Positions 27,540 to 36,382 of a DNA stretch of 64,000 bases are shown one piece after another; positions within the stretch are counted from its first letter, which is position 1, and each line of letters starts with the position of its first letter. The position numbers were made by a program, and so were the translations under genes. The notes beneath the pieces were generated by a model, which saw only the letters and a program-made list of their open reading frames with translations, searched no databases and was not told where the DNA came from. Source of the DNA: Nostoc sp. CHAB 5824 (GTDB lineage Bacteria > Cyanobacteriota > Cyanobacteriia > Cyanobacteriales > Nostocaceae); the NCBI RefSeq assembly GCF_020829665.1, contig NZ_JAIVFT010000006.1:62001-126000 (forward strand). Reading direction: 5' to 3'.

Positions 27540-29915
27540 TCAAAATTGCAGAGTATGTCGCTTACCATCATCTTGGAAACGTTGCTCTCCAACACCAACA
27601 AGTTCTAGAATCACTTGACGCTGTGGAGATATCCATTCTCCAACTCTTGCTGCAATTTCCACTACTGTTTGGTTTGCCTCAGTCAATACGCTTATATTTG
27701 TTAGCGAAAAGTTTTTATCTTGATACTTATTTGTTTGTCCATCATCTTCAAATAGCTGATATTTGTTATTACCAGGCCAAATCCGTAATCGCATCTCGTC
27801 GAGTGGAGCTTGATCAACGTATTGCCTGACGGGTTGCATGGGAACGATCGCACCGCCACGGACATACAGTGGCATTCTTTCTAGTGGTGCATGAGCAAGA
27901 ATGTGAATCGGGCCTTCGTAGCGATCGCCACTCCACCAATCATACCAAGTGCCAGCGGGTAAGTAGACAGCTCGATGCTCAATTCCAGGGCGGTAAATTG
28001 GTGCAGCCATCAGCGACGCACCTAACAATACTTGATCGTAGAGGCTATAGGTTTTCGGATCGTTAGGAAAATGGTATAATAAAGGTCTTAAAATCGGTGC
28101 GCCCGTTGTTGCTGCTTCCCAGAAAAGAGAGTAGATATAAGGAAGTAGTTGATAACGTAGATTAATATATTCTCGACAGATATTTTCAACGCGATCGCCA
28201 AATACCCAAGGTTCATGACGAGCAGTAGACATTGCCGAATGACCGCGCATCAATGGGTAAAGCATTCCTACCTGCATCCAGCGAGCGAATAATTCAGCTG
28301 TAGCATTGCCAGCAAAGCCGCCAATATCGCAACCCACAAACCCCACACCCGAAAGTCCCATGTTGCAAAGCATTGGCAGAGACATTTCTAAATGCTCCCA
28401 CAACGATTGGTTATCCCCCATCCACACAGAAGACCAGCGCTGCACACCAGCATAACCCGATCGCGTTAACACAAATGATCGCTCTGAGTTTCGATGCCGT
28501 TGCAACCCTTCATAGCAAGCTTTAGCCATCATCAACCCATACAAGTTATGCACTTCTGTATGAGTCACATCAATTCCTAATTTTGAATTTTGAATTTTGA
28601 ATTTTGAATTCTCTCCCTCACTCCCCTGCGGTGCATCTAAGGGAAACCAAATCTTTTCACCATCATCGCCGAAAGGGCGATCGTTTATGGCGGGTTCATT
28701 CATATCATTCCAAATTCCTGCCACACCAACATCAGTTAGGCTTTTGTGTAAATCACCCCACCAGTTACAAACATCAGGACGTAAAAAGTCAGGAAAAACA
28801 GCTTTTTCAGGCCAAACGTAGCCGTGGAACAACGTACCATCAGCTTTACGCACAAAATAGTCGTTTTCTATGCCTTGGTCAAAAACGTGATAATTTGCTT
28901 CTGGTTCATATTTCACACCAGGGTCAATGATTGTTACTGTTTTGAAACCATCCTCTGCTAAATCACTGATAAGTTTTGCCGCGTTGGGGAAGCGTTGAGG
29001 ACTCCAACTAAATACCCGATAACCCCGCATATAGTCAATATCGAGATGAATGACATCACAGGGAATGCGGCGTTGGCGAAATTCCTTTGCTAATTCCCGC
29101 ACAACGGTTTCTGATTCGTAACTCCAGCGGCATTGATGATAACCTAGCGCCCATTTCGGCGGTAATGGCATTCTTCCAGTTAGCTGAGTGTAAGTCTCCA
29201 GGATTTGGGCAGGTTCGGGGCCATAAATAATGTAATAATCCAATTCACCGCCACGAGTTTCCATCTTCCAAATAGCTGGTTGTTCAGCGCCAATATCGAA
29301 CTGACTCCAAAAAGAGGTGTTGAAAAAGATTCCGTAGCCTAACTCTGGGCGCAAAGCCATAAAAAATGGAATTGCTTGGTACATTTCATCAGTCAGGGCA
29401 TCATAATCTAAAGCATCCGTTGTCCAGTTGGTTTTTACTTCGCTGAGTTTGTCCAGAAAGCCTGTGCGTTCACCAAAACCATAGAAATGTTCGTCGGCTG
29501 CAATTTCTTTCCATCCTGCAACTGCACCCATGCGCCAACCTATACCCATCTCTGCATCTTGGGCAAAAGAGCGATTAGCTTTGTCAAAACAGGCGATGCG
29601 ACACTTTTCTCGCTGGACGGACACACGAATCTGTTCTGTTTCAATTTCTACCGTTGCTTCAGTTTCCCGGACTGCAAAAGGTATTGTCGCCCATTCTGCA
29701 TCATCTAACGTAACTGCCCAAGAGCGGCGAGGCATAAATTCCCCAGTTGGTGCAAAACGCACGCGGATTAAATTGGGAGCAAGTACGCTGATGGTAAAGC
29801 GTGAGTCACCACAGTCAAAGTTAATAATATTATTGTCCCAGGTTACAGCTTTTACATTGCTAACAGTTGTCCAAGGTTGGTTCGTAGTGGGTAGTTTTCC
29901 GAAATATTGCGGCAT
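27540..29915 (-). CDS. Alpha-glucosidase, glycoside hydrolase family 31
   Basis: 791-residue GH31 enzyme. The TIM-barrel region contains the catalytic nucleophile Asp-404 in GIWNDMNEPAI, WALGYHQCRWSYES, CDVIHLDIDYMRGYRVFSW, RSGYAGVQRWSSVWMGDN and CDIGGFAGNAT, with a C-terminal beta-sandwich (YLPAGTWYDWWSGD). It should release glucose from alpha-glucosides such as maltose or starch fragments. No signal peptide is seen, so it is probably cytoplasmic. One insertion is odd: about residues 425-450 (SEGENSKFKIQNSK) is encoded by a heptamer repeat of TTTTGAA units at 28580-28611, extending a surface loop without breaking the frame. The stop codon abuts a MITE. Confidence 0.93.
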   Translation of the reverse strand: MPQYFGKLPTTNQPWTTVSNVKAVTWDNNIINFDCGDSRFTISVLAPNLIRVRFAPTGEFMPRRSWAVTLDDAEWATIPFAVRETEATVEIETEQIRVSVQREKCRIACFDKANRSFAQDAEMGIGWRMGAVAGWKEIAADEHFYGFGERTGFLDKLSEVKTNWTTDALDYDALTDEMYQAIPFFMALRPELGYGIFFNTSFWSQFDIGAEQPAIWKMETRGGELDYYIIYGPEPAQILETYTQLTGRMPLPPKWALGYHQCRWSYESETVVRELAKEFRQRRIPCDVIHLDIDYMRGYRVFSWSPQRFPNAAKLISDLAEDGFKTVTIIDPGVKYEPEANYHVFDQGIENDYFVRKADGTLFHGYVWPEKAVFPDFLRPDVCNWWGDLHKSLTDVGVAGIWNDMNEPAINDRPFGDDGEKIWFPLDAPQGSEGENSKFKIQNSKLGIDVTHTEVHNLYGLMMAKACYEGLQRHRNSERSFVLTRSGYAGVQRWSSVWMGDNQSLWEHLEMSLPMLCNMGLSGVGFVGCDIGGFAGNATAELFARWMQVGMLYPLMRGHSAMSTARHEPWVFGDRVENICREYINLRYQLLPYIYSLFWEAATTGAPILRPLLYHFPNDPKTYSLYDQVLLGASLMAAPIYRPGIEHRAVYLPAGTWYDWWSGDRYEGPIHILAHAPLERMPLYVRGGAIVPMQPVRQYVDQAPLDEMRLRIWPGNNKYQLFEDDGQTNKYQDKNFSLTNISVLTEANQTVVEIAARVGEWISPQRQVILELVGVGEQRFQDDGKRHTLQF
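28580..28611. repeat. Heptamer repeat (TTTTGAA) read in frame
   Basis: Four and a half units of TTTTGAA lie inside the alpha-glucosidase gene and encode the low-complexity loop SKFKIQNSK on the minus strand. Similar AATTCAAAATTC motifs occur between genes, for example near 5898-5920. Confidence 0.75.
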
Positions 29916-30232
29916 ATCAGTTATTCAGCAGGTTAACACTTGTCCGCATTCATGATTACAGAGATACTCAGCCTCAAACTCTTTCTTTCGCTAGAAGTTG
30001 GGTGAAAAATTAGCAGATATTTTTTTAGCAAGAGTAGTTCTTCAACCATCCTTGCCAGTTATCACAACCTACCTCCGGTAAGGCGTTACGTCTATTTCCT
30101 CTCTATCTGGTTGTAACTGCTGATTCCAGGCTGGTTGCAGTTAATCCTGGCTGAAGCACAATTATAGTTGCTCTCTAGTCCTGGCTTAAAAATACCGTTG
30201 CAGGTAGCTACATTTATTTTTATGCCGTTGAA
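29916..30232. other. 317-bp gap, no gene
   Basis: No ORF. Around 30125-30190 the words CCAGGCTGG, TCCTGGCTGAAG and TCCTGGCTTAA recur, a short imperfect repeat. The promoter of the alpha-glucosidase gene should lie at the left end. Nothing else is recognised. Confidence 0.5.
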
Positions 30233-30988
30233 TTACGATAAAAAATTAGTGATAATTTTTGCAATTTCAGCAACATGGCTATAAACCAACCCATGTCCAG
30301 CTTCTTTAATAATTTTAAGTTCTGAACCAGAAATTTTGTTATTCAAAATATTACTATTGATAGCAGGAATGATCAAATCGCTATCTCCAGTCATGATTAA
30401 GGTAGGTGCTTGAATGCCTTGCAATAAATTGCATGTATCGTGAGCATGGTGCGCCTGTAATTGCCTTATATAAGCATCTGATTGGCTGTGATAGGGTGAG
30501 GTTTTTGTGAAAAAATCTTCTGCTTTTTTCCGGTTATTAGAGATAGCTAAGTATGATGCTGGAAAAAGAAGATCAAAGAAATCTCCTTGAATATTTGGGT
30601 TAAAATCGCTACAATCTCCACCAGCCATTGTGCAGGTCAATATCAATTTATTTAGCTTGGTAGGATGTCTCAAGGCAAACTGTTGAGCAATCATACCACC
30701 CATACTATATCCCAAGACATGAGCTTGTACTATTTCTAAAGCATTAAGCAATCCTGCTACATCATTTGCCATATCAGCAGTCGTGTAATTGTCTGTTGAC
30801 TGGCTTTTTGTCCGCCCAGAATCGCGGTTGTCAAACAGAATGACTTGATAATGTTTTGCCAGCTCATCAGTGAACACATCTCCCCAGTCCAAAAGGCTGA
30901 AGTTGAAGCCCATTACCATGAGTAGCGGATAACCACTGCCTTTCATCTCGTAGTAGATGCAAATATCTCCAACTTGAACTTCTGGCAT
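30233..30988 (-). CDS. Alpha/beta hydrolase
   Basis: 251-residue alpha/beta-fold hydrolase. The nucleophile elbow is GYSMG with Ser-95, the oxyanion region follows VMGFNFSLLDW, the acidic residue lies in TLIMTGDSDLIIP and the catalytic His in EAGHGLVYS. The strand LFDNRDSGRT is typical of the family. Substrate class (ester, epoxide, lactone or other) cannot be told from sequence. It is cytoplasmic, has no signal peptide, and appears monocistronic. Confidence 0.88.
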   Translation of the reverse strand: MPEVQVGDICIYYEMKGSGYPLLMVMGFNFSLLDWGDVFTDELAKHYQVILFDNRDSGRTKSQSTDNYTTADMANDVAGLLNALEIVQAHVLGYSMGGMIAQQFALRHPTKLNKLILTCTMAGGDCSDFNPNIQGDFFDLLFPASYLAISNNRKKAEDFFTKTSPYHSQSDAYIRQLQAHHAHDTCNLLQGIQAPTLIMTGDSDLIIPAINSNILNNKISGSELKIIKEAGHGLVYSHVAEIAKIITNFLS

Positions 30989-31230
30989 TTGAAGATTAAA
31001 AAAGATAAAGGATAGGAAAATATAATAATTAGCTTTTAAAAGATTTTTGAAAGCTTTTAGAGAATTCTAGTCAAATTAACCTCATGCTGAGTATCAATTT
31101 TTTATTAATCTAAAAAACTTAATATTACTAAATTTAATTAAAAGAGAGTGCAGGCGACCAAAAAAGTTTAACACTTACAGCGTTTTACAACTTGGTGACA
31201 TCATACTTCCGCCTTGTTCAAACCAAGTTA

Positions 31231-31563
31231 CTATATATCCTGCAGCTGCTCGTCTAATGACTTTAATGTATCTAGACTGCAACGCAAACGCGGGTTGTCA
31301 GGGTCAGTCAAATCTAACTTGTCCCAAGGTACTGTATAACCACCGTGGATTTTGTGCGCCCCCAGTAGATGCAAAATTCCTAATCCAATTGTCCAAGCAG
31401 ATAACCGTTCTAACACCGCAGCGTAACCGATAAGATATTCTTTAACAATCCATTCTTCGCCTTGTTGTTCGGCGCGTACTTCTTCAATGCGTCCGACGGT
31501 TTTACCAGTTGAGTCTAATACTGGTTTACCTAACAGTAATTCCAAATGAATTTCAGTGGTCAT
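31231..31563 (-). CDS. PRC-barrel-like protein
   Basis: 110 residues, starting MTTEIHLELLLGKPVLDSTGKTVGRIEEV, which has the strand-turn pattern of a PRC barrel (V.D..G..VG.I.EV). A central hydrophobic stretch (LSAWTIGLGILHLLG) is followed by TVPWDKLDLTDPDNPRLRC. A GGGAGG Shine-Dalgarno precedes the ATG at 31563, which overlaps the stop codon of the upstream gene (ATGA). It is the last gene of a minus-strand cluster with a related barrel protein, a broken transporter and a lipoprotein. The function is unknown; PRC barrels often bind or stabilise membrane or RNA partners. Confidence 0.7.
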   Translation of the reverse strand: MTTEIHLELLLGKPVLDSTGKTVGRIEEVRAEQQGEEWIVKEYLIGYAAVLERLSAWTIGLGILHLLGAHKIHGGYTVPWDKLDLTDPDNPRLRCSLDTLKSLDEQLQDI

Positions 31564-31943
31564 GATCCTCCCCCAGGAATTCGTGCGATGATGCGATCGC
31601 GCAGCCATTTTTCATACCCTAAGGCTGGTGTTGCTTCAGCTTCAACATCGACTTCGACATCAATACCGACATCCCGCACTTTTGACCACGGAATCCGAAA
31701 TGGTTCACTTTGTTTAGCACCCCATTTACTTGCAATTGCTGCTACTAAACGTGCCAAGCGAGGATTTAGCCGTCTGCTAAGGGTTGTCACTCCTACTTCA
31801 ATATAAGCAAGTCGTGGTGGTTCGCGTAGGCTTTGCCCGCCGAAGGCATCGCGCAACTCCATGACAATGCCATCAACTTTACCTATTTTGCGTTGATTAC
31901 GGTCAACTAATTGATTATCAAGAACATCTCTAATAACATCCAT
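31560..31943 (-). CDS. PRC-barrel-like protein with an in-frame repeat insertion
   Basis: 127 residues. MDVIRDVLDNQLVDRNQRKIGKVDGIVMEL is a PRC-barrel-type start (V.D...RKIG.VDGIV.E), and LAYIEVGVTTLSRRL and RIPWSKVRDVGIDVEVD are later strands. The segment RDAFGGQSLR is encoded by the 29-bp palindromic repeat at 31824-31852 and splits the strand pair 'VMEL...EPPRLAYIEV', so it looks like a 10-residue insertion tolerated in a turn. The gene overlaps the next PRC-like gene by 4 bp and lies just after the broken Nramp-like gene. Confidence 0.7.
   Translation of the reverse strand: MDVIRDVLDNQLVDRNQRKIGKVDGIVMELRDAFGGQSLREPPRLAYIEVGVTTLSRRLNPRLARLVAAIASKWGAKQSEPFRIPWSKVRDVGIDVEVDVEAEATPALGYEKWLRDRIIARIPGGGS
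31824..31852. repeat. 29-bp palindromic repeat inside a PRC-barrel gene
   Basis: Begins GCGTAGGCTTTGCCC and ends GGCATCGC. It is the same repeat type as at 26240 and 33087 (24 of 29 positions match the latter). Read on the minus strand it encodes RDAFGGQSLR without a stop. Confidence 0.75.
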
Positions 31944-31946
31944 TTC

Positions 31947-33170
31947 CTACCCTCCCATGATTTCTAATGGAATAGCAACGATCGCTAGCACAAATGTCAG
32001 CGCAATTGTAAAAATGACAACACTGTTACTAATCCAGCCATTGCGATACTTGCCGACATATAATTCATCGTTCATCAAAACTAAAAAAGGTATAATTACA
32101 GGCGGCAAAATCACTGCTGTAATCGCCATTGAAAACAAAGTCAATTGCAATGGATCGATACCAAATACCATTAGTAACGAGGCGAGAAAAACAAACACGG
32201 TATACACCAAACTAAAGCGCGCGGCATCTTTTGGTTTAAGACTTTCGCCCCAATTCCAACCAAAAGCTTGAGCCACAATATACGCCGTGTCGAGGCTAAC
32301 CTCCAGTGCTGCACCAAAGCAAGCAATGCCCAAAGATGCCGCAAATAGCACAAAACCCCAGTAACCAAAGGTTTCAGTTAACATCAGCGCCGCCTGTTCA
32401 TAGCTATCAACCTGAATACCTTTGGGATTGAGTACCAGTGCTGCCACAATCAAGACTCCCAGCGATACGATACTACCAAAGCCCATCCCCAAACCAGCAA
32501 CGGCGCGATTCACACCGATATACCCTTCATCCACTTATCTTCTACTGCACCAGATGAGTAGAAATAAAATAAGTACGGGCTAATCAATGCACCCAAGATG
32601 CCAACAGCAAGGTATAAGTAATGTGCGGTGTCTTGTTGCGGCACGGTTGGCAACAAACCAGAGCCAAGTTGTGTCAATGATGGATGCAGCTTAAAAGTAG
32701 CAACGACAAATACTAATGTAATTAATCCAAATAAAGAAATACCGTTTTCAATTAATCCAAATGTTCCTTTCCAAAGTAGTAACCAAATTGCAAAGGCCAC
32801 GGGTAAAGCAAACCACTGAAAACTAATGCCTGTTACTAATTGCAGGGCAATACAAACACCTCCAATCTCCGCTGCTAAAACCAGAAAATCAACGGCAATT
32901 TCTGCAACTAGTGGAATGATATAAAAGTTGAACCCAAATCGTTCTCGCACCGCCGCAGCTAATGTATGTTTGCTAACGGCTGCTAAACGTCCAGACATTT
33001 CCACCAGAAAGATTACACAAATTGTCCCTAAGACAATCGCCCAGATTAGTTGAAAGCTATAGGTAGATCCAGCTTCTGCGGAAGTTGCGATGTCTACGAC
33101 GGGCTACGCCTACGCACCTACATCCAGAAAGCCGCCGATACTGGTAACAATACCAAGAGCGATTTCCAAA
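31947..33170 (-). pseudogene. Nramp-like divalent metal transporter, broken
   Basis: Two frames together encode one Nramp-like permease. The C-terminal part (31947-32534) starts DEGYIGVNRAVAG and the middle part (32510-33004) ends SSGAVEDKWMKGISV. Restoring one G in TGGAT (near 32530) joins them as EDKWDEGYIGV. Upstream, IALGIVTSIGGFLDVG at about 33120-33170 is separated from TSAEAGSTYSFQLIW by a 29-bp palindromic repeat with two TAG codons. The first helix has DVGA where classical Nramp has DPGN, and helix 6 has ISPYL instead of the Met-Pro-His type motif, so even the ancestor was a divergent branch. The start codon is not clear (it would run into the lipoprotein gene). Transport function is presumably lost. 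Confidence 0.85.
33087..33115. repeat. 29-bp palindromic repeat interrupting the Nramp-like gene
   Basis: Begins GCGATGTCTACGACG and ends CTACGCCTACGC. Relative to the gene it is inverted compared with the copies at 26240 and 31824, and in this orientation it reads GCG TAG GCG TAG, giving two stops. About 24 bp appear inserted between codons for DVG-A and I-A-T. Confidence 0.8.
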
Positions 33171-33173
33171 ATT

Positions 33174-33626
33174 TTATTTATTGGTTTGCCCTGATACTTT
33201 TCTGAGCTTGTTTAGCGATCGCTTTTCTGCTGCCAATTCTCTAAGTTTTTGCCGTACCGCTGAACGATTTTTTTGTACTATAGCCTTGGACATTTCCTCT
33301 GTTTTATTTGCTAACTGTAGGACTTCAGCTAATAATAGTGATTTATCATGCTCCGTTACATCTTTAGATAAGTTGATGTTGTCTATTTTATCTTTTTCTT
33401 TTTGCAGTTCTTCCGTGGCTTTTTTCAATGTTTGTTCAGCATATTTATTTGGTACAGCATCGCGTATCCAGGCATCACCAACCATATTTGCTGTTGCTAC
33501 CCAAGAAGATATATTTTGTGTTTCTTTATCCATATCTTCTACGGACGTTTTACCACTGCAAGAGGATAACAATGTCAGTATTAATAAACAATTAATTACA
33601 GATCCTAATTTCCCAGGCTCTGGCAT
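33174..33626 (-). CDS. Small helical lipoprotein
   Basis: 150 residues. Signal sequence with a good lipobox, LLSSC (Cys-23 region: VINCLLILTLLSSCSGK), predicts lipid anchoring. The mature protein is charged and helical, probably coiled coil: KYAEQTLKKATEELQKEKDKIDNI..., ALVQ-like heptads LLLAEVLQLANKTEEMSKAIVQ and RQKLRELAAEKRSLNKL. Function unknown. It is the first gene of the minus-strand cluster containing the Nramp-like pseudogene and two PRC-barrel-like genes, and its stop lies a few bases before the transporter region. Confidence 0.65.
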   Translation of the reverse strand: MPEPGKLGSVINCLLILTLLSSCSGKTSVEDMDKETQNISSWVATANMVGDAWIRDAVPNKYAEQTLKKATEELQKEKDKIDNINLSKDVTEHDKSLLLAEVLQLANKTEEMSKAIVQKNRSAVRQKLRELAAEKRSLNKLRKVSGQTNK

Positions 33627-34107
33627 TTATAGACTCTCCATAGCCAACACAAATATTTTTTTCATCGCGTTGCAACAGTGTACATCTATCTAACGAAATA
33701 TTTTGTAAAATATTATTCCAATTTTAATATTTATTGTCCTAACGGGAATTAACTTCGTAAATTAGGATAATGATTTCATTTTTAGTATATAAAGGCTCCA
33801 GAGCCAAATATTTTACAAAATAATTTAAGTTTTTGATATATCAAGTTTTGACAATTTCATCCCCTATTAAGCATACTTTTATGTCTATCATGATGCAGAT
33901 ACATTATTTACATTTAATGGTCTAGGCTTATACAATAACAAGCTGGAACACACATCTTAGCTTGGTTGTGGCAAGGTTAAAAGACACATAAAGGCACAAT
34001 CAGAGAAGGAAAAATATCAAAATATTTTTCCTTTTTCTTTTCCGATTATTCTTACCTCCATAACCTTCTTTCAGCAGAATAATTTAGGCTTGAGACTCTA
34101 AAAAAAT
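33627..34107. other. 481-bp divergent intergenic region
   Basis: AT-rich DNA between the minus-strand lipoprotein gene and the plus-strand oxidoreductase. It contains a terminator-like hairpin at 34006-34040 and no convincing ORF. A leader RNA or small RNA ending at that hairpin is possible but not shown. Confidence 0.5.
34006..34040 (+). terminator. Rho-independent-terminator-like hairpin
   Basis: AAGGAAAAATAT, loop CAAA, ATATTTTTCCTT: a perfect 12-bp stem with a 4-nt loop followed by TTTCTTTT. It lies 75 bp before the FAD/Rieske gene with no gene just upstream on the same strand, so it would end a leader or small RNA. The stem is A/T-rich and thus weak. Confidence 0.45.
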
Positions 34108-35635
34108 ATGCGAAATGACTCTGGTAAAACTATTTCTATTTGGATGACAACGGCAGAAGTTTCAGATCAACCCGTGCTTACCGAAAATACTCATGCAGAT
34201 GTGTGCGTTGTCGGTGCTGGGATAGCGGGGATGTCAACTGCCTATATGTTAACCCGCGAAGGTAAGTCAGTAGTAGTGCTGGATGATGGTTCCATTGGTG
34301 GCGGTCAAACGGCAAGAACAACGGCACACGTATCGAATGTGCTAACTTATCGTTACCAGGAACTAGAGCAAATGCACGGTAAAGAGGGTGCGAAACTTGT
34401 TGCTCAAAGTCATACAATAGCAATTAATACTATAGAGGCGATCGCTACTCAAGAAAACATTAACTGCGATTTTGAGCGACTTGACGGCTATCTTTTTCCG
34501 CCAGATATGAAATCAATAGATGAGATTCAGCAGGAGTTAGAAGCAGTACACCGGGTTGGACTCACTAATGTTGAAATGGTGAAGAAAGCGCCGTTAACTG
34601 GCTTTGATACAGGAGTCTGTCTGCGTTTTCCCCAACAAGGGCAATTTGATCCACTAAAGTATCTAGCTGGACTTGCAGAAGCCATACAACGCCGTGGCGG
34701 TAGAATTTATACGGGGACGCACGTAGAAAAAATCCAAGGTGGTTTACCCGCCCGCGTTGAGACGAGCAATGGTAAAGTTGTGACAGCCGATGCTGTGGTA
34801 GTAGCAACCAACTCACCCATCAGTAACTTAGCTATTATGCACTTTAAGCAGGCTCCATACATGACTTTTGTCATCAGTGCAAAAGTGCCTAGCGGTTCTG
34901 TTCCCAAAGCGCTTTATTGGGATACCCTCGACCCATACCACTACGTAAGATTACAAAGAATTGACGAACAATACGATCTATTAATTGTTGGTGGCGAAGA
35001 CCACAAAACCGGACAAGCTGACGATGCCTCCTCACGATACGCCAGACTCCAAACGTGGACGCAAGAACGTTTCCCGATGGCACAAGAGGTTTTATTTCGC
35101 TGGTCGGGTCAGGTAGAATTCTGATGATGGTATTGCCTACATTGGCAAAAATCCCTTTGATGAGGAAAACGTCTACATCGTCACCGGTGATACAGGTATA
35201 GGAATGACCCACGGCACGATCGCAGGGATACTGTTAACTGACTTGATTTTAGGACGAAAGAGCACCTGGGCAAAGCTTTATGACCCATCGCGTGTAAGAA
35301 TTGGTGGAGTAGGTGATTTTATCTCCGAAAATCTCAACGTTGCTGCCCAGTATTTAGAGTGGGTGACACCAGGGGATGTTGATTCCGTCGAAAAAGTTAT
35401 TCCCGGTACAGGTGCAGTAGTGCGGCGTGGTTTGACAAAAGTTGCAGCTTACCGAGATGAAAACGGCACACTACACGAACATTCTGCAATCTGTACTCAC
35501 CTTAACTGTATCGTCGCCTGGAATTCCTCAGAAAAGACCTGGGATTGCCCATGTCACGGTTCGCGGTTTGATATGCAGGGAAAGGTAATCAACGGCCCAG
35601 CGATTAATGGGCTAGCATCGGTGGAAAATACATGA
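34108..35635 (+). pseudogene. FAD-dependent oxidoreductase with C-terminal Rieske domain, frameshifted
   Basis: The first frame (34108-35124) encodes a DadA-like FAD/NAD(P) oxidoreductase: dinucleotide motif DVCVVGAGIAGMSTAYML, ARTTAHVSNVLTYRY, and LYWDTLDPYHYVRLQ. It ends abnormally at SGQVEF. The next frame continues exactly where homology requires, [25 protein letters not shown], then [22 protein letters not shown] and [14 protein letters not shown], a complete Rieske [2Fe-2S] site (C-x-H ... C-x2-H). One extra base in GAATTCTGATGATGG (about 35116-35125) causes the break. Restored length is about 509 residues, normal for the family. It may be a real pseudogene or a sequencing error. The start at 34108 is not strongly supported; an in-frame ATG at 34144 is an alternative. 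Confidence 0.85.
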
Positions 35636-36382
35636 AAAGTTAAGAGGCATAGCTTTAGCTTGACTCGAAACAACTATTTGAACCATATATTGCGATCGGT
35701 GAGAGGTCAAATATTCATAAATGTTTTATTGAGTGGACAAACAGCCCACTTTTTTATTGTCAATCTCGTAAATATACGGGAACTTCTTGTTCTCGGTTAT
35801 GGTCACTTTATGTCACCTTGAACAGCAAGGAGGTTACCACTGTAACCGATCAAGCGTAGGCGTAGCCTAACCCAGGCATTGCAGCCCCCTATGTCCATTT
35901 AACTTACCCTAACTCTTCGACAAGCCGTCGTTCGCATCTATTTAATAGCTGAATACAGTTACTGTTATGCGTTACCAGCTTTTACTAGATTGTCTTTATA
36001 TATACAATAATTACAATTTGTTAGTCAGATTGACGCAGACTTAAAACACTTTCAAATCCCTAAAATGGATGTTTACTCATGGAAAAATTTCGCGGTAATC
36101 AACCAAATATTAGCATATTTATTTATATATACACTAAAACTTTATGAAAGCTATATTAAACGGCATCTTAGACATTTTTGCGACCAAAACCCTATATACT
36201 GGATTAGACTTTGTTAAATTTGAGAGTTTTGTTAATTGCAACACCAAAAACTATTAATTTTTAGATGAAATACTAGCGTATCTTATAGTCTATAGTTTTT
36301 AAGGTTTAGTCAAAACTATATCCAGTATCATCAAAAAACTGCAAACTTCGTGTGGTGCAAAAATCAATCGGGGAGTGAAAAC
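35636..36382. other. 747-bp gap with inverted repeats
   Basis: No gene. It includes GCGTAGGCGTAGCCTAAC near 35854 (partial relative of the 29-bp palindrome) and an imperfect inverted pair, ATACTGGATTAGACTTTG near 36197 and its complement ending ATATCCAGTAT near 36327, enclosing AAAACTAT/ATAGTTTT. A degenerate small element is possible. The promoter of the squalene/phytoene synthase gene should be here. Confidence 0.5.

Noticed and set aside
36197..36329. Inverted pair ATACTGGAT...ATCCAGTAT upstream of the synthase gene
   Set aside because: About 14 of 18 positions match and no flanking duplication is visible; may be a decayed element but not strong enough to call.
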